From Triticum aestivum (Eukaryota; Streptophyta; Magnoliopsida; Poales; Poaceae): a DNA stretch of 64,000 bases. Both the position numbers and the translations under genes were made by a program. Below, in pieces: positions 24,201-36,006 of the stretch (position 1 is the first letter of the stretch; the number at the start of each line of letters is the position of its first letter). The stretch covers positions 175,212,680-175,276,679 of the forward strand of contig NC_057800.1 in assembly GCF_018294505.1 (NCBI RefSeq). The letters run 5' to 3'. The notes below the pieces were generated by a model, which saw only the letters and a list, made by a program, of their open reading frames with translations, did not search any database and was not told where the DNA came from.

Positions 24201-25859
24201 GAGGGCACCGGCGATGAGCAAAACGCGGAGGAGGCCTCGCCGGAGTAGTTTCGGTGGCCTAGCGGAGCGGCAGAAGGGTGCAACGGGGTCGCCAGGGGAT
24301 CCCGCACACGCGCATGACAAGAACGACGCCGTACGACGCCAGGAGCGACGCCAGCGATGAGTGACAGAGACGACGAAGGCGGAGACGAACGCAGCGTGCA
24401 ACAGCCTAGGCGAGGAGCTGCATGCACTGGTCGACACTATGCAGTTTGGCAAACACAAAGGACACGCACAGAGGGCCTACGGTGGTCGGGGCACTCGCCG
24501 GAGTGAGGTTTGATGGCGACGGGTTCGGGCGCTCGCGGTGGACGCGGCTAGAGCATGAAATCAAGGGGGGGCGGGGAGATGCGCGTGCTCACCACAAGCA
24601 CGGTGGAGCGCTTGGTTTGTCGGGAGGTGGACGTAGACGGCGATGGCGGCGATCGAACACGTACGGTGGCCGGAGTCATAGATGAGGAAGAAGAGGTCGT
24701 TGCAGGGGTTCTCGGATCCACCTAGATGACGATGGGAACGTAGTCGACGTCGGGGAAGACGAGGTACACGGTTGGCGAGGCGGACGTCGGAGGGGTACAC
24801 GCCGGCAAAGAGGCCGTGCTCTTAGATGCGCTCGGGCACGGTGGAGAACAATGGATCTGGTGGGTTAGGTGGCCTGGCGGCGGCAACGAGGGGAAGAGGG
24901 AACCCTAGCGGAGCGGCAAGGCAAGGAGAGGGGTTTAAAAGGGGCTAGGGCGAGCTGGTGGAGCATGCTGACACGCTCGTGCTCGCGGTCCCCATGGCGA
25001 CGGTGAGAGGAGGGGGAAAAGGTGGGTGTGGTGCTACTGGGAGGCGCTGACTAGCGGGGCCAGAGTGTCCACGTGGCTAGAGGCTAGCAGGGGTTGGCGC
25101 GCGCGTGGGTGAGAAAAGGAAGAGGCGGGCGCGGGTGGCTGAGCCGGCTGGCTGGCGCGCTGGCCTGTTGGCGCGGGGTTATCTGGGCCGGCCTGGTGGC
25201 CGAGGCCCAGGTAAGCTGCTGGCTGCCCTTGCTGCTGCTTCCTTTCTTTTTCCTCAAACAGTAAATGAAAAAGAAAAGCACAGGGGAAATGGAGAGGAGT
25301 ATGAGAATAATGAAAATATGCTCAAGCTCCTGGAATTGTGCTCTATTTAATAAAATTGGTTTGGACTTTTTTAAAGGAAGTAAAATAATTCAAGTTTGAA
25401 TTAAATCCAAACTTGAACCATTTTAAACCCTAACCAAAACAACTTAGATAAGGCTGACATTTGACAGAGAGGTTTAGGACATGATGACTGAATTGTGAGG
25501 AAGTTTTGAACATTAATGGAGTAGGGAAAATGGCACTTGCCAAATAAAAGAAACAGGAGGAGGGAAGAGGTGATGCAAGGAGGTGGTCATGCATGGATCA
25601 CACATGGGTCAAGCAATAACATAACATGCATGAAACACACAATGTACAAGATGAGCATGATGACATGCAACATGACAAGAAGCACAAGTGCAACACTATG
25701 ATGAGGCCAAGATGCAACAATAAGTGGCAAAAAGAAATATGACAAGATAAAAAGCAAAACAAGGACAAAACCCAACCACGGAGGATATAACATATAACAC
25801 TGCCAGAAATGGCAAGAGTTGGAGTTACAATTATGGAATGTTACAACCGGGACGTTACA
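21228..25859 (-). mobile_element. Solo LTR (4.6 kb) of the same family as the 31776-45523 element
   Basis: It starts TATAATGCCCACGATGCG, a mutated TGTAACGCC terminus, and ends GACGTTACA. The target duplication ATATC is perfect at 21223-21227 and 25860-25864. It is alignable end to end with the LTRs at 31776-36006 and 39563-45523 but clearly more diverged and about 400 bp longer. No internal region is present, so it arose by LTR-LTR recombination. A GC-rich stretch at 24100-25260 gives accidental open frames. Confidence 0.9.
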
Positions 25860-25864
25860 ATATC

Positions 25865-26573
25865 TCACCCAAAACTTGAAAAACTTCAATCACACAAAAC
25901 TGAATCGAACTCCGTGAGATAGGTTAGTATGATAAAGAGCAAACCATTTCAATTTGGTACCGTCAAAGACAAGATTCATAATTGTTTCCACACAATGCCT
26001 ACTGTAGCATATCATTTCCACAATTTATATTGAGCAATATAAGCTGTAGAAACTAGAAAACAAGCAAACTATGCATTGAAAACAGAATCTGTCAAAAACA
26101 GAGCAGTCTTTAGTAATGTGTACTCCAACCACACTTCTGCTACTCCGAAAATTCTGAAAAATTAGGATAACATGGGCAATTTGTATATTAATCTTATGCA
26201 AAACGAATCAGCATTTTATCATGCTTCTGTTAAAAATGAGAATTATTTTCCTGAGCGCAAAAGTTTCTATTTTTCAGCAAGATCAAATCAACAATCACCA
26301 TAGACCATCCCAAAGGTCTTACTTGGCACTTTATTGAAACGAAAGCAATAAAACATGATTAATACAGTAGCCTAATCATGTGAACACACAAAAACAGTAG
26401 GTAAAAGGGTTGGGTTGTCTCCCAACAAGCGCTTTTCTTTAATGCATTTTAGCTAGGCATGATGATTTCAATGATGCTCGCATAAAAGATAAGGATTGAA
26501 ACATAACAAGAGCATCATGAATCATAAGTTCCTCTCTCATAATAATTTTCAGTAGCAATATGAATATGGCCAG
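25865..26573 (-). repeat. Internal region of the Athila-like element, second part
   Basis: It resumes after the solo LTR with wording parallel to 20540-20760 (ACTCGTGAGATAAGTTAGTA against ACTCCGTGAGATAGGTTAGT). The element's internal part therefore already contained diverged repeats before the insertion. No coding was seen. Confidence 0.55.
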
Positions 26574-26818
26574 GTGAAGATGGCCACCGATGTTGATTTC
26601 CCCCTCCGGCAGAGTGCCGGAACGGGGTCTATATTGGTTTTCGGTGGCTACAGAGCCTTGCGGCGGTGGAACTTCTGATCTAGGGTTACCCCGAGGGTTT
26701 TTGGAATATTTGGGAATTTATAGGGCGAAGAGGGGGTGCGGGAGGCCACTGAGGTGGGCACAACCAACCCGGGCGCGCCTGGTCCCCCGGGAGCGCCCTG
26801 GTGGGTTGTGGCCCCCTC
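26574..26818 (-). repeat. 5' LTR fragment of the Athila-like element
   Basis: This matches 18311-18555 of the full LTR from GAAGATGGCCACCGATG to GGTTGTGGCCCCCTC. The roughly 1 kb that should join it to the internal region is missing. The other side is cut by the CACTA terminus. Confidence 0.75.
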
Positions 26819-27335
26819 CACTACAAAAAAAGACACATCCGTGACATTTTGGGCTGAACGAAAAAAAATTCTGTCATACTTATGACACTTCTATGAAAAT
26901 AATTTTGACAAAACACGGTATCGTCGTAGATGTGGTGGGGTCCTACTTCTGTGACAAAAAATGATGACAGAAAATGGGCTTTTCATCCTGGGCGGGCCGG
27001 AGACGCAGCTGCATGACATTCTTTGGGCCGTCCATGACGGAAAAAACCATGGTAGAAGCGAGGGCGAGGAAAATATCGGGGTGTTCCCGGTTACGGTGGG
27101 TGGTCGGGCCCGAGCGATACGCGTTTCTCTCATACACGCACGCACGCGCGTGGGTGCGAGGCGTTGGGCTTTAGCTGAACCCGAGCGAGGCGTTGGGCTC
27201 TAACTGAACCCGAGCGATTGCATTGCAGGCTACGCGTTACTGAACCCGAGCGGTCGATCGATGGCTGTTAACTAAACCCGATCGAGCGATTCCTTCGCTA
27301 CTGCTGCTAACTGAAGCCGATCAATGCTGCCTCTG

Positions 27336-28095
27336 GATGAACAGTGAGCGTTGCTGGGGGGTTTGGATGAACAGTTCCCGGTGGGGGTGGATGAACAGGA
27401 CCCTGTGGCGTTGCCTCTGGATGAATAGTGAGCGTTGCTTGGGGGTTTGGATGAACAGTTCACGGTGGGAGTGGATGAACAGGACCCCGACCGTTCGAGC
27501 CGGTTGGGGCTGGATGAACAGGACCCCATGGAGGGCAGGATGAACAGGACCACCCCGTGGAGGGCAGGATGAACAGTAGAAGGTGGAGGGCTGGATGAAC
27601 AGTAGCCCGTGGAGGGGTGGTTGAACAGGAGCCCGTGGAGAGGGCTGGTTGAACAATAGCCGGTGGAGTGGCACGCGGTGGAGGCTGGATGAACAGTCGC
27701 AGGTGGAGGCTGGTGGAGGTCGACGGTGGATGAACAGTAGTCCGTGGAAACTGGAGGGGGTCGACAGTGGAGATGAACAGTATCCCGTGGAGTCCCGTTT
27801 TGCGGTACGCCAGACCCCTCCCGATGAATAGGACCCCCGTTTCGACCGTAGCGCTCCAACACAAGTCAGTTTCCTCCGTTTTTGCGGTACGCCACACCCC
27901 TCCCGATCAACAGGACCCCCGTTTCGACCGTAGGAGGTCCGTTTCCTCCGTTTTGCGGTACGCCAGACCCCTCCCGATGAACAGGATCCTATTTCGAACG
28001 TGGCCGGTCGAACACAAGGCCGTTTCTCCGTTCTGCGGTACGCCAGGCCTCGTTTCCATTGGTTGTTCCGTCCAAGCCCTCCCGATGAACACGAC
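27336..28095. repeat. CACTA subterminal repeat array (GATGAACAG)
   Basis: About eighteen copies of GATGAACAG or one-base variants occur in 760 bp, often with the following word GACCCC or TAGCCCGTGG. Subterminal repeats of this kind bind the CACTA transposase. They explain the long open frame seen on the minus strand here. Confidence 0.8.
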
Positions 28096-28499
28096 GACGC
28101 ATTCCGTTCCGACCCAGCCGGTTGGCTCCCCATAAACACGACGACGATGCTGTTTCTCCGTTCCAACCCAGCCATGTACACGAGCCCTGGCCGTACGTAT
28201 GCGCGAGTAGGCGTTCGAGACCCTGCCCATATGTACGTATGTGGCCGTATTTTCTTTCTTGCACACTGGCCGCTGTACGTACGTGTACATGCTACGTGCG
28301 CGCCTCTACTACGACACGTGTGCGCCTCTACATCGACCAGTATGTACGTACACGTTCGCGACCAGAATGACAACGCTACGTACGCTTCGACCAGGTGGGT
28401 CCCGACTGTTAGGCACTTCCTTGCCTTTGAACATGTAGCTGGTGGGTCCCAACAGTCAGGGGGGCGAATTGTTTTTTTTTCGGACGCACTTCTTGCGTG

Positions 28500-29832
28500 C
28501 ACAGATGTAGCTGGTGGGTCCCAGCAGTCAGGGGGAAACGTTTTTTTCGTGAAATACGGTGGCCCGTCTGGTGGGTCCCTGCTGTCAGGTGGAGAAAAAA
28601 TTATTTTGCGCGTAATAAGGAGGCACTTCCTTGCTGCGGCCGTGGACCCAGCTGTCAGCCTCTCCACGTACAGTCCACGTCCGATGGAAGCCGTTCCTAG
28701 ACCACATTGACCATGCCGCACCGAGAGCACCAGGGCAGTGGACGACGGCGATGCCTAGGAAGGGGACGACGCGGAGCCGGGGAAGATGCGACAGTGGATG
28801 CCCGCGCGGAGAGGAGTACGAGGGTTCACTAGTTCGGCTGCAGTGTGAGGCTGCCGTCGCCGCAGGGCCTGGCCAACGGTGGGTATAGTAGGGGGCGGTG
28901 AGGCTTCCGCGGCAGCACAGCCGTCCACGGGAGACAGGAGCATGCGGCACGACCGGCGCTACTTTGGGCGGCTGGAGCAACAAGACCAGAGGTTGAAGAA
29001 GCACTACGGCCGTTGGATGGACATCGTACGGTCACTCGAGCTAGAATCGTTCATATTGACTAAGTTGAGAAAGCACTCCGTCCCCTTCAACTAAGTAGGC
29101 CCACAAGTCAGCCTCCCACCAAGGTGGGTCCCAACCAGTAGGGAGAGTATTCATTTTTTTGTCCGTAATAAGAAGGCACTTCTGGTGGGTCCGAGCTGAC
29201 AGCGGGGGGAACGTTTTTTTCGCGCAATACGGTGGCCCATCCGGTGGGTCCCAGCAGTCAGGGGGCAAACGTTTTTTTTCGCGAAATACGGTGGCCCGTC
29301 CGATGGGTCCCTGCTGTCAGGTGGAGGAATCATTATTTTCCGTGTAATAAGGAGGCACTTCCTTGCTGCTGTCGTGGACCCAGCTGTCAGCCTCTCCACG
29401 TACAGTCCATGTCCGATGGAAGCCGTTCCTTGACCACGTTGACCACGCCGCGCCGAGAGCATCAGGGCGGTGGACGACGGTGAGGCCTAGGAAGGGGACA
29501 ACGCGGAGCCGGGGAAGACGCGGCAGTGGAAGCCCGCACGGAGAGGAGTACGAGGGTTCACTGGTTCGGCTGCGGTGTGAGGATACCGTCGCCGCAGAAT
29601 AACAGGGGGTGTGGGTAAGTAGAGGGATGGCCTGGCCAGCGGTGGGAGTAGTAGGGGGCGGTGAGGCCTCCGCGGCATCACAGCCAGCCAGGGGAGGCAG
29701 GAGCACGCGGCACGACCGGCGCTGCTTTGGGCGGCTGGAGCAAGAAGACCAGAGGTTGAAGAAGCACTACGACCGTTGGATGGACATCGTATGGTCACTA
29801 CAGCTAGAATCATTCATGTTGACTAAGTTGAC
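28500..29832. repeat. Tandem duplication of about 0.73 kb inside the CACTA element
   Basis: The block from about 28515 to 29065 is repeated at about 29240-29832, with GGAGGCACTTCCTTGCTG at 28619 and 29351. The copies are very similar. The second has about 30 extra bases near 29600, so the offset rises to about 763 bp further on. The phrase GGTGGGTCCC with CTGTCAG recurs between them and again after 47250. Confidence 0.8.
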
Positions 29833-31775
29833 AAAGCCCTTGATACGCGTCAACTTAGTAGGCCCACGGGTCAGCTTCCGAAACAGTGCGCCCAGATGTC
29901 AGGGGGAGGACTCATTTTTTGGGCGGGTGAAGCTAGAATATCCGAGATTGAAGAAGAAGCACGGCATCCGTTGGATGGACATCCAGCGACCACTGCTGCT
30001 AGAACCGTGTGTTGACTATAATAAGTTGACAAAGCCTTGCATACACGTAAACTTCTTTTTTAGGGGACGCGTCAACTTAGTAGGCCCACACTTGAGAGAA
30101 CTTATAGCCCATTTGCGATTTGTAAGAATGTACAACCCATTTTTGAATTCTAATGTAATTTACTACAGCCCATTTACAGTTTGTTAAAAGTACAGCCCAT
30201 TTTCTAGCTAGGACAACGATTAATAATTTCAACCAACCGTTCAAGACAAAATTCAATAAAATTTCCCACATTTTGATGGGATCTGAAATATTTTTATCCC
30301 GAAATTTCTAGTCAGATTAAATATAAATTTTTATTACGTAAAGATCTAACGAAACATTGCGCGCGCAACAATTAAAAATTAAGATTTCAAAATCCATAAA
30401 TAATATTTTATAAACTAATTCCGTGCTTGGTGCATTTTTTATAGTTACTGCCCAGTTTTTATAATTACATCCCTTTTATTATTTTTTAAAGCCCATTTTC
30501 CTGTTAAGCCTAATTCATCCCTCCTAGGAAAGATTTGCAGCCCAGCGGGGCAGAGAATAACAAGTTGACCTTGCCTGGGTATTCCTCAAAAAAGCGTATA
30601 GCTGGGCTAGCCATTTTCATCTTGAAAAAAAATTAATAACTGGGTTGGATATTTGTCCTGGCCTAGACGGGACACAACCCGCCCAGTTAATACCCTACTC
30701 TCCTCTGAACAACAACAAAAACATCGCCAAGAAAAACTCTGCAGTGCTCATGCCTCAAAAACACAAATACTGCTCGAGCTGCTTGGTCCCAGCTTGTAGC
30801 GACCAGACCTTAAACAGTCTGATCTCTGTGCTCCGGTGTCATACCTGGATCAGTAATGCTGACACCACACAGTACTCAGAGGATTTATAGCAGAGTAGCA
30901 ATCACACACTTATTACATCGAGTGTCTCAAAAGAGAACTTATTACAATAAATATGGCTTAAGGTCATCTAATAATGATAACAACGGAAGGCTTGGAAGAT
31001 AAGTGAGTCCATCAACTCCAACGGCATCACTGAGTATAGAACCAAGACCTAAAAACTCCTTAATCGTCGTCTGAAAAGTCTGCAACATTAACGTTGCAGC
31101 CCGAAACGGGTTAGCACATGGAATATGCTGGCAAGGTAACACATAGAGAGTAATGGAATGAACAGCTATACTATATGCATATTTGGCTGGTGGAAAGCTC
31201 TATGGTTACAGTTTTTTTGCGTAAAGCCAATTTTTCCCTACTTCAAAGGAATAAAATTTAATTACTATCATGGTGGTTGTTAAACATTGAGAATGGTTGA
31301 CAGCATTCTCAATCCCAATTAAACATCATCATTAAACATAACCCAACAAAATTAATTTAGAGTAACATGTTGAGATTCACATGAAAATCCAAGTACTAGA
31401 TACTCAAGATGTCCATAACAGGGGACATGGCTAACCATGATTAGTTTGTTACACTCTGCAGAGGTTTGCGCACTTTTCCCCACAAGACTCAATCGCCTCC
31501 GTTTGGTTTCTCGCACTACATGGTGTTTGAGAAGACGGATGACCGAGACATAGTCTTTCAGAAGCGCTAGCACCTTACGATCGGGTAGACCGTACCACCT
31601 ACATCCCCTACATCTGCTAGTCTACCACTGTAAGAGTTTGCACGACTTAGTCAACTATGCTAGAGCCCATAATAGCTTGTGGCTGCACACGGAAGTTTCT
31701 AGTATGAATAGTCTTATGATTCCTTTGAGCCTGGGTGACGGTCCAAAAGAAAACAGGCAAGTCCTAGAATACCCA

Positions 31776-34700
31776 TGTAACGCCCTCGATGCGGCTATAT
31801 CTCCCACGTGTCGAAGCACGATTTAGAGGCATAACCGCATTGAAAGCAATGTCGCAAGTGAGGTAATCTTCACACAACCCATGTAATACATAAGGAAAAA
31901 GATACATAGTTGGCTTAAAATCGCCACTTCACACAGTACATGAATAAAGCATTACATCATCCAAATACAATCAAGGTCCGACTACGGAACCAAAATAAAA
32001 GGAGAACCCCAAATGCGACAAAGGTCCCTGATCGACCTCAACTGGGCTCCACTACTGATCAACTAGAACGAAACAACACAAAGGACAAGGTCTTCATCGA
32101 GCTCCTCCTGAGCTTGGTTGCATCATCTGCACAAACTCATCGGCACCTGCAAGCTGGTTTTGGAAGTATCTGTGAGCCACAAGGACTCAGCAATCTCGCA
32201 CCCTCGCGATCAAGACTATTTAAGCTTATGGGTAAGGTAAAAGGTATGAGGTGGAGCTGCAGCAAGCGACTAGCATATATGGTGGCTAACATATGCAAAT
32301 GAGAGCGAGAAGAGAAGGCAAAGCACAGTCGATACAAGTATGATCAAGAAGTGATCCTAAAACAACCTACGTCAAGCATAACTCCAACACCGTGTTCACT
32401 TCCCGGACTCCGCCGGAAAGAGACCATCACGGTAACACACGCGGTTGATTCATTTTAATTAATGTCAACTTCAGGTTTTCTACAACCGGACATTAACAAA
32501 TTCCCATCTGCCCATAACCGCGGGCATGACTTTCGAAAGTTCAAATCCCTGCAGGGGTGTCCCAACTTAGCCCATGACAAGCTCTCACGGTCAACGAAGG
32601 AATAGACCTTCTAGCGGGAAGACCCGATCAGACTCGGAATCCCGGTTACAAGACATTTCGACAATGGTAAAACAAGACCAGCAAAGCCACCCAGATGTGC
32701 CGACAAATCCCGATAGGAGCTGCACATATCTCGTTCTCAGGGCACACCGGATGAGCAAGACGTCGGGTAAGCCAGCCCAGAGTTGCCCCTGGTAGCCTCG
32801 GACATCGCTCAGTTGGACCAACACTTAGAGAAGCACTGGCCCGGGGGGTTAAAATAAGATGACCCTTGAGCCGACCGACTCAAGGGAAAGAAAAGGCTAG
32901 GTGGCAAATGGTAAAACCAATGTTGGGCCTTGCTGGAGGAGTTTTATTCAAGGCGAATTGTCAAGGGGTTCCCATTATAACCCAACCGCGTAAGGAACGC
33001 AAAATCCAGGAACATAACACTGATATGACGGAAACTAGGGTGGCAAGAGTGGAACAAAACACCAGGCATAAGGCCGAGCCTTCCACCCTTTACCAAGTAT
33101 ATAGATGCATTAATTAAATAAGATATATTGTGATACCCCAACAAGTAAACATGTTCCAACCAGGAACAACATCTCCATGTTCCAACAAGGAACAAAACTT
33201 CAATCTTCACCTGCAACTAACAACGCTATAAGAGGGGCTGAGCAAAACGGTAACATAGCCAATCAACGGTTTGCTAGGACAAGGTGGGTTAGAGGCTTGG
33301 TGCAACAATATGGGAGGCATGATAAGCAAGTGGTAGGTATCGCAGCATAGGCATAGCAAAAGAGCGAGCAACTAAGCAAGCAAAGATAGAAGTGATTTCG
33401 AGGGTATGGTCATCTTGCCTGAGATCCCGCAAGGAAGAAGAATGATTCCATGAAGCAGACAAACGGACGTAGTCGAACGGTTCCTCACAAACACGACGTT
33501 ACCGGAAACAACCCAAAGAAGCACACCGGAAAGAAGCAAACAACATAGTAAACAACCAACACAGAATCATGGCATGATGCACAAACAAGTATGATGCATG
33601 TCCGGATTAAAGCGGCATGGCATGGCAAAGTGCACAAGCAATCCTACAAATTAAGTGGAGCTCAATATGCAACTCCGTTGCATATTGACCGAACACCACA
33701 TCAATTATTTAGTTCACTCTCAGTTAGGTACCCAACAATATTAAATGTTGTTTAAACATGGCAAGAGGTGAAGCATAACAAAACTATACCATCTAGTCAA
33801 GTTTAAATGAGGCCGGGAACAACAAACAACAAATCCGGTAAATCCCCATAGCATATTTTTGATTTGGTGCGGTTCTGCCCTAAACGCAATTTTAGAGTTA
33901 ATAAACATGCAAAACAAGTAGACCATGTTAAACTAGGCAAAATTCCACCCCATTTACATATAAAGTTTGTTAAATTTGGAGCTATGGTTAATTAGTTATG
34001 AATTAAAACATTTTAGCATGGCATTTATGCAAAATTAAACAAACAACATTTTAAACATTTTAAACATGGATGACAGTTGGATATTATGAATCTAGACAAA
34101 ATTCTAAACAAGTTTCATATATAAAGTTTTTATATATGATGCACGGTTTGTGAGTTTTAAAATGCATGAAGTGCAAGGGGTTCTCTGCAAAAACTGCTCT
34201 CCTCTAGAAAAATAGCTAAAACACAGAACCTAAAAAAACTACACGGGCCGGATCTGGAACAGAGGCCGAATTAGGTGGATCTGGGCTGCTCACATTGGGC
34301 CAACAGGGAGCTGGCAGATCTGGGCATGTAGCGATCTGGCGCTGGGCCTCGGCAAGCTGGACGGTCAACGCGCGGCGGCATCGTTCGACGACTCGGTCCT
34401 GAAGCAGGGGATCGAGCAGGCTGGACTTGGCGCTGGGGTTCGAGCTTGCTCGTTCGACAGAGAAACAGCGACAGCAGCGGACTTGACGGACGCAGCGGCG
34501 AGGAGAAGACTCCGGCGAGGTGGGACTTGGCGCGAAGCTGGAGAGGAGGCCGGCTGGATCCGGGGCGGAGGGGCTTGATGCAGGTGGCTGCGTAGATGAT
34601 GCGGGGGCGTCCGTGTGAGACACGAGGCAGAGCAACGGGTCTTGGGGGTCCGCCATGGCTTAGCGTCGGCGAGGGATGGCGGGGAAGGCCGGGACAGCCG

Positions 34701-36006
34701 GATCCTTGACCGGCGCGCGAGAAGAGGCAGCTCCGGCGGGGGTGGAGGCAAACCGGCGGCCACGGACTTTGAGTTCCCTAGCGTGGCTCCTGTAGGGAAA
34801 GACATGAGGGGAGAGATGAGCAACGGGAGAGAGGGAACAACATGGGAGGAGAGGCGTGGGAGGAGATGAGGTGGCGCTGGTCACCTGTGGGTCGTCGGCA
34901 AGTTTCAGTCGAGGGGATGCAGCAGGGCTCGAAACTGCTGTTGCTGCTTGGGGACACGGCGTCCCTGGCGTCCATGGCGGGCTCCCTGCTGACAGAAAAA
35001 AAAGATAGGCAGGGAGATGAGAGAGAGAAACGGGAGAGAGCACGGGAAGATGAAGAAGGGGCGTCGGTCATCTTCGGCGAAGCTTGCCGGCGGTGGTGTG
35101 GCACGAGGCGAAGGGGATCGAGCGCAGAGGCGCAAAAGGAGGAGCTTTGGGCAGAGGGATGGATCGAGGGGAAGGACGAGCGCTGCTCTGGTTGGTGGGT
35201 GGCTGAAGACGAGTTGGATGCGGGATGGATCGATGTGGATTTGGTGGAGCGGCGGCGGCGACGAGTGGATAGGGGAGGATCCCTAGAAAGTAGTGTTTGG
35301 TCTAGAATTACATCGGCTATATATAGTAGGTGGGTTAGGGTAAGACTATATCGTCCCTCCGATTGTAATTGGACGATCGAGAAAAAAAAAAGCTAGGGAT
35401 ACCAAATAAGAAAACGGTGACATTTTGTAGATGTTTGGGGATGACCCGGATCCAACGGTGACGACTGTCCGGGTCGGGTTCGGGTAAGTTTTGGACGCGC
35501 GCGAGGGGGGCTGCGGGCTGACGAGAGAGGTTAGGTTGGACCTGGCGGTAGGTAGTGAGCTGTGTAGACGGTCTCGAGCTGAGAGAAGAGAAGAGAGGAA
35601 GGCCCGGCGACTGTTTCCGGAGACCGAAAATGTCCGATGTTAGACCGGGTATACTGCCGCTATAGTTATCCGTTGGGGCACCAAACGATCTCCGAATGCG
35701 ATGAAACTTGACAGGCGGTCTATCTACACTAAAATAAGACCACACACCAACTCTCATCCCATTCCGAGAACATTTTCCGGCCACTTATAAAATACTATTT
35801 CGGACATGCCGCGGGCACGTGCAAGTGTGGTTGGGCTCAGAACGGACAACAGAGAGAACTCGGAGAACCCGGACGAATGCAAGTTTTGAAAACATGATGA
35901 TGCAATGCACATGATGACATGTTAAGATGCAATACGCAAGCAAATGCCATGGCAACACCATCGAATAACTCGAAGACACCTGGCACAACGGTCTCGGGGC
36001 GTTACA
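31776..36006 (-). repeat. 3' LTR of the 4.2-kb-LTR element
   Basis: It contains the uninterrupted sequence CCTTCTAGCGGG at about 32607-32618, the empty counterpart of the insertion site at 40401. A GC-rich zone at 34270-35290 gives open frames on both strands that recur in the other LTR because the LTRs are copies. Confidence 0.9.
35318..35327 (-). promoter_or_regulatory. TATA box of the 4.2-kb-family LTR
   Basis: CTATATATAG lies just upstream, on the minus strand, of the GC-rich zone. It is also present, with one change, at about 44835-44843 in the partner LTR. It is probably the retroelement promoter reading leftward. Confidence 0.4.

Larger units (their letters stand above)
17263..26818 (-). 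mobile_element. Damaged LTR element with Athila-like LTRs, no coding capacity, minus orientation
   Basis: A full LTR (17263-18829) and a partial LTR (26574-26818) of the same family bound an internal region split into 18830-21227 and 25865-26573 by a later solo LTR. The LTR on the minus strand starts TGATACGTCTCC, a terminus I recall from Triticeae Athila-type Gypsy families (Sabrina/WHAM group). The polypurine tract next to 18829 sets the minus orientation. No gag or pol remnant was seen. The right LTR lacks its inner 1 kb and is cut by the CACTA end at 26819. Confidence 0.7.
26819..30794 (+). mobile_element. CACTA transposon, left part
   Basis: The terminus CACTACAAAAAAAGACAC at 26819 is diagnostic of CACTA (En/Spm) elements. 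It lies directly after the LTR fragment, with CTC as the possible 3-bp target. The terminal zone has repeated GTGACA and CATGACGG words, then a dense GATGAACAG array, then a 0.73-kb tandem duplication, then AGCCCATTT repeats. The body resumes after a nested solo LTR at 47128. No transposase remnant was recognised and the opposite terminus was not found, so this is a defective or truncated copy. Confidence 0.85.

Noticed and set aside
27336..28095. Possible CRISPR-like array
   Set aside because: The repeats are short, variable and irregularly spaced, and they sit in a eukaryotic CACTA subterminal region.
27321..28730. 469-codon minus-strand open frame
   Set aside because: It overlies the GATGAACAG subterminal array and is made of low-complexity Ser, Pro and His repeats such as HPALHG and SCSS. 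It matches no protein family.
34842..35396. 184-codon frame, nearly repeated at 44360-44926
   Set aside because: Conservation between the two is explained by both lying in the two LTRs of one recent element. The composition is low complexity and frames on the other strand are equally open.
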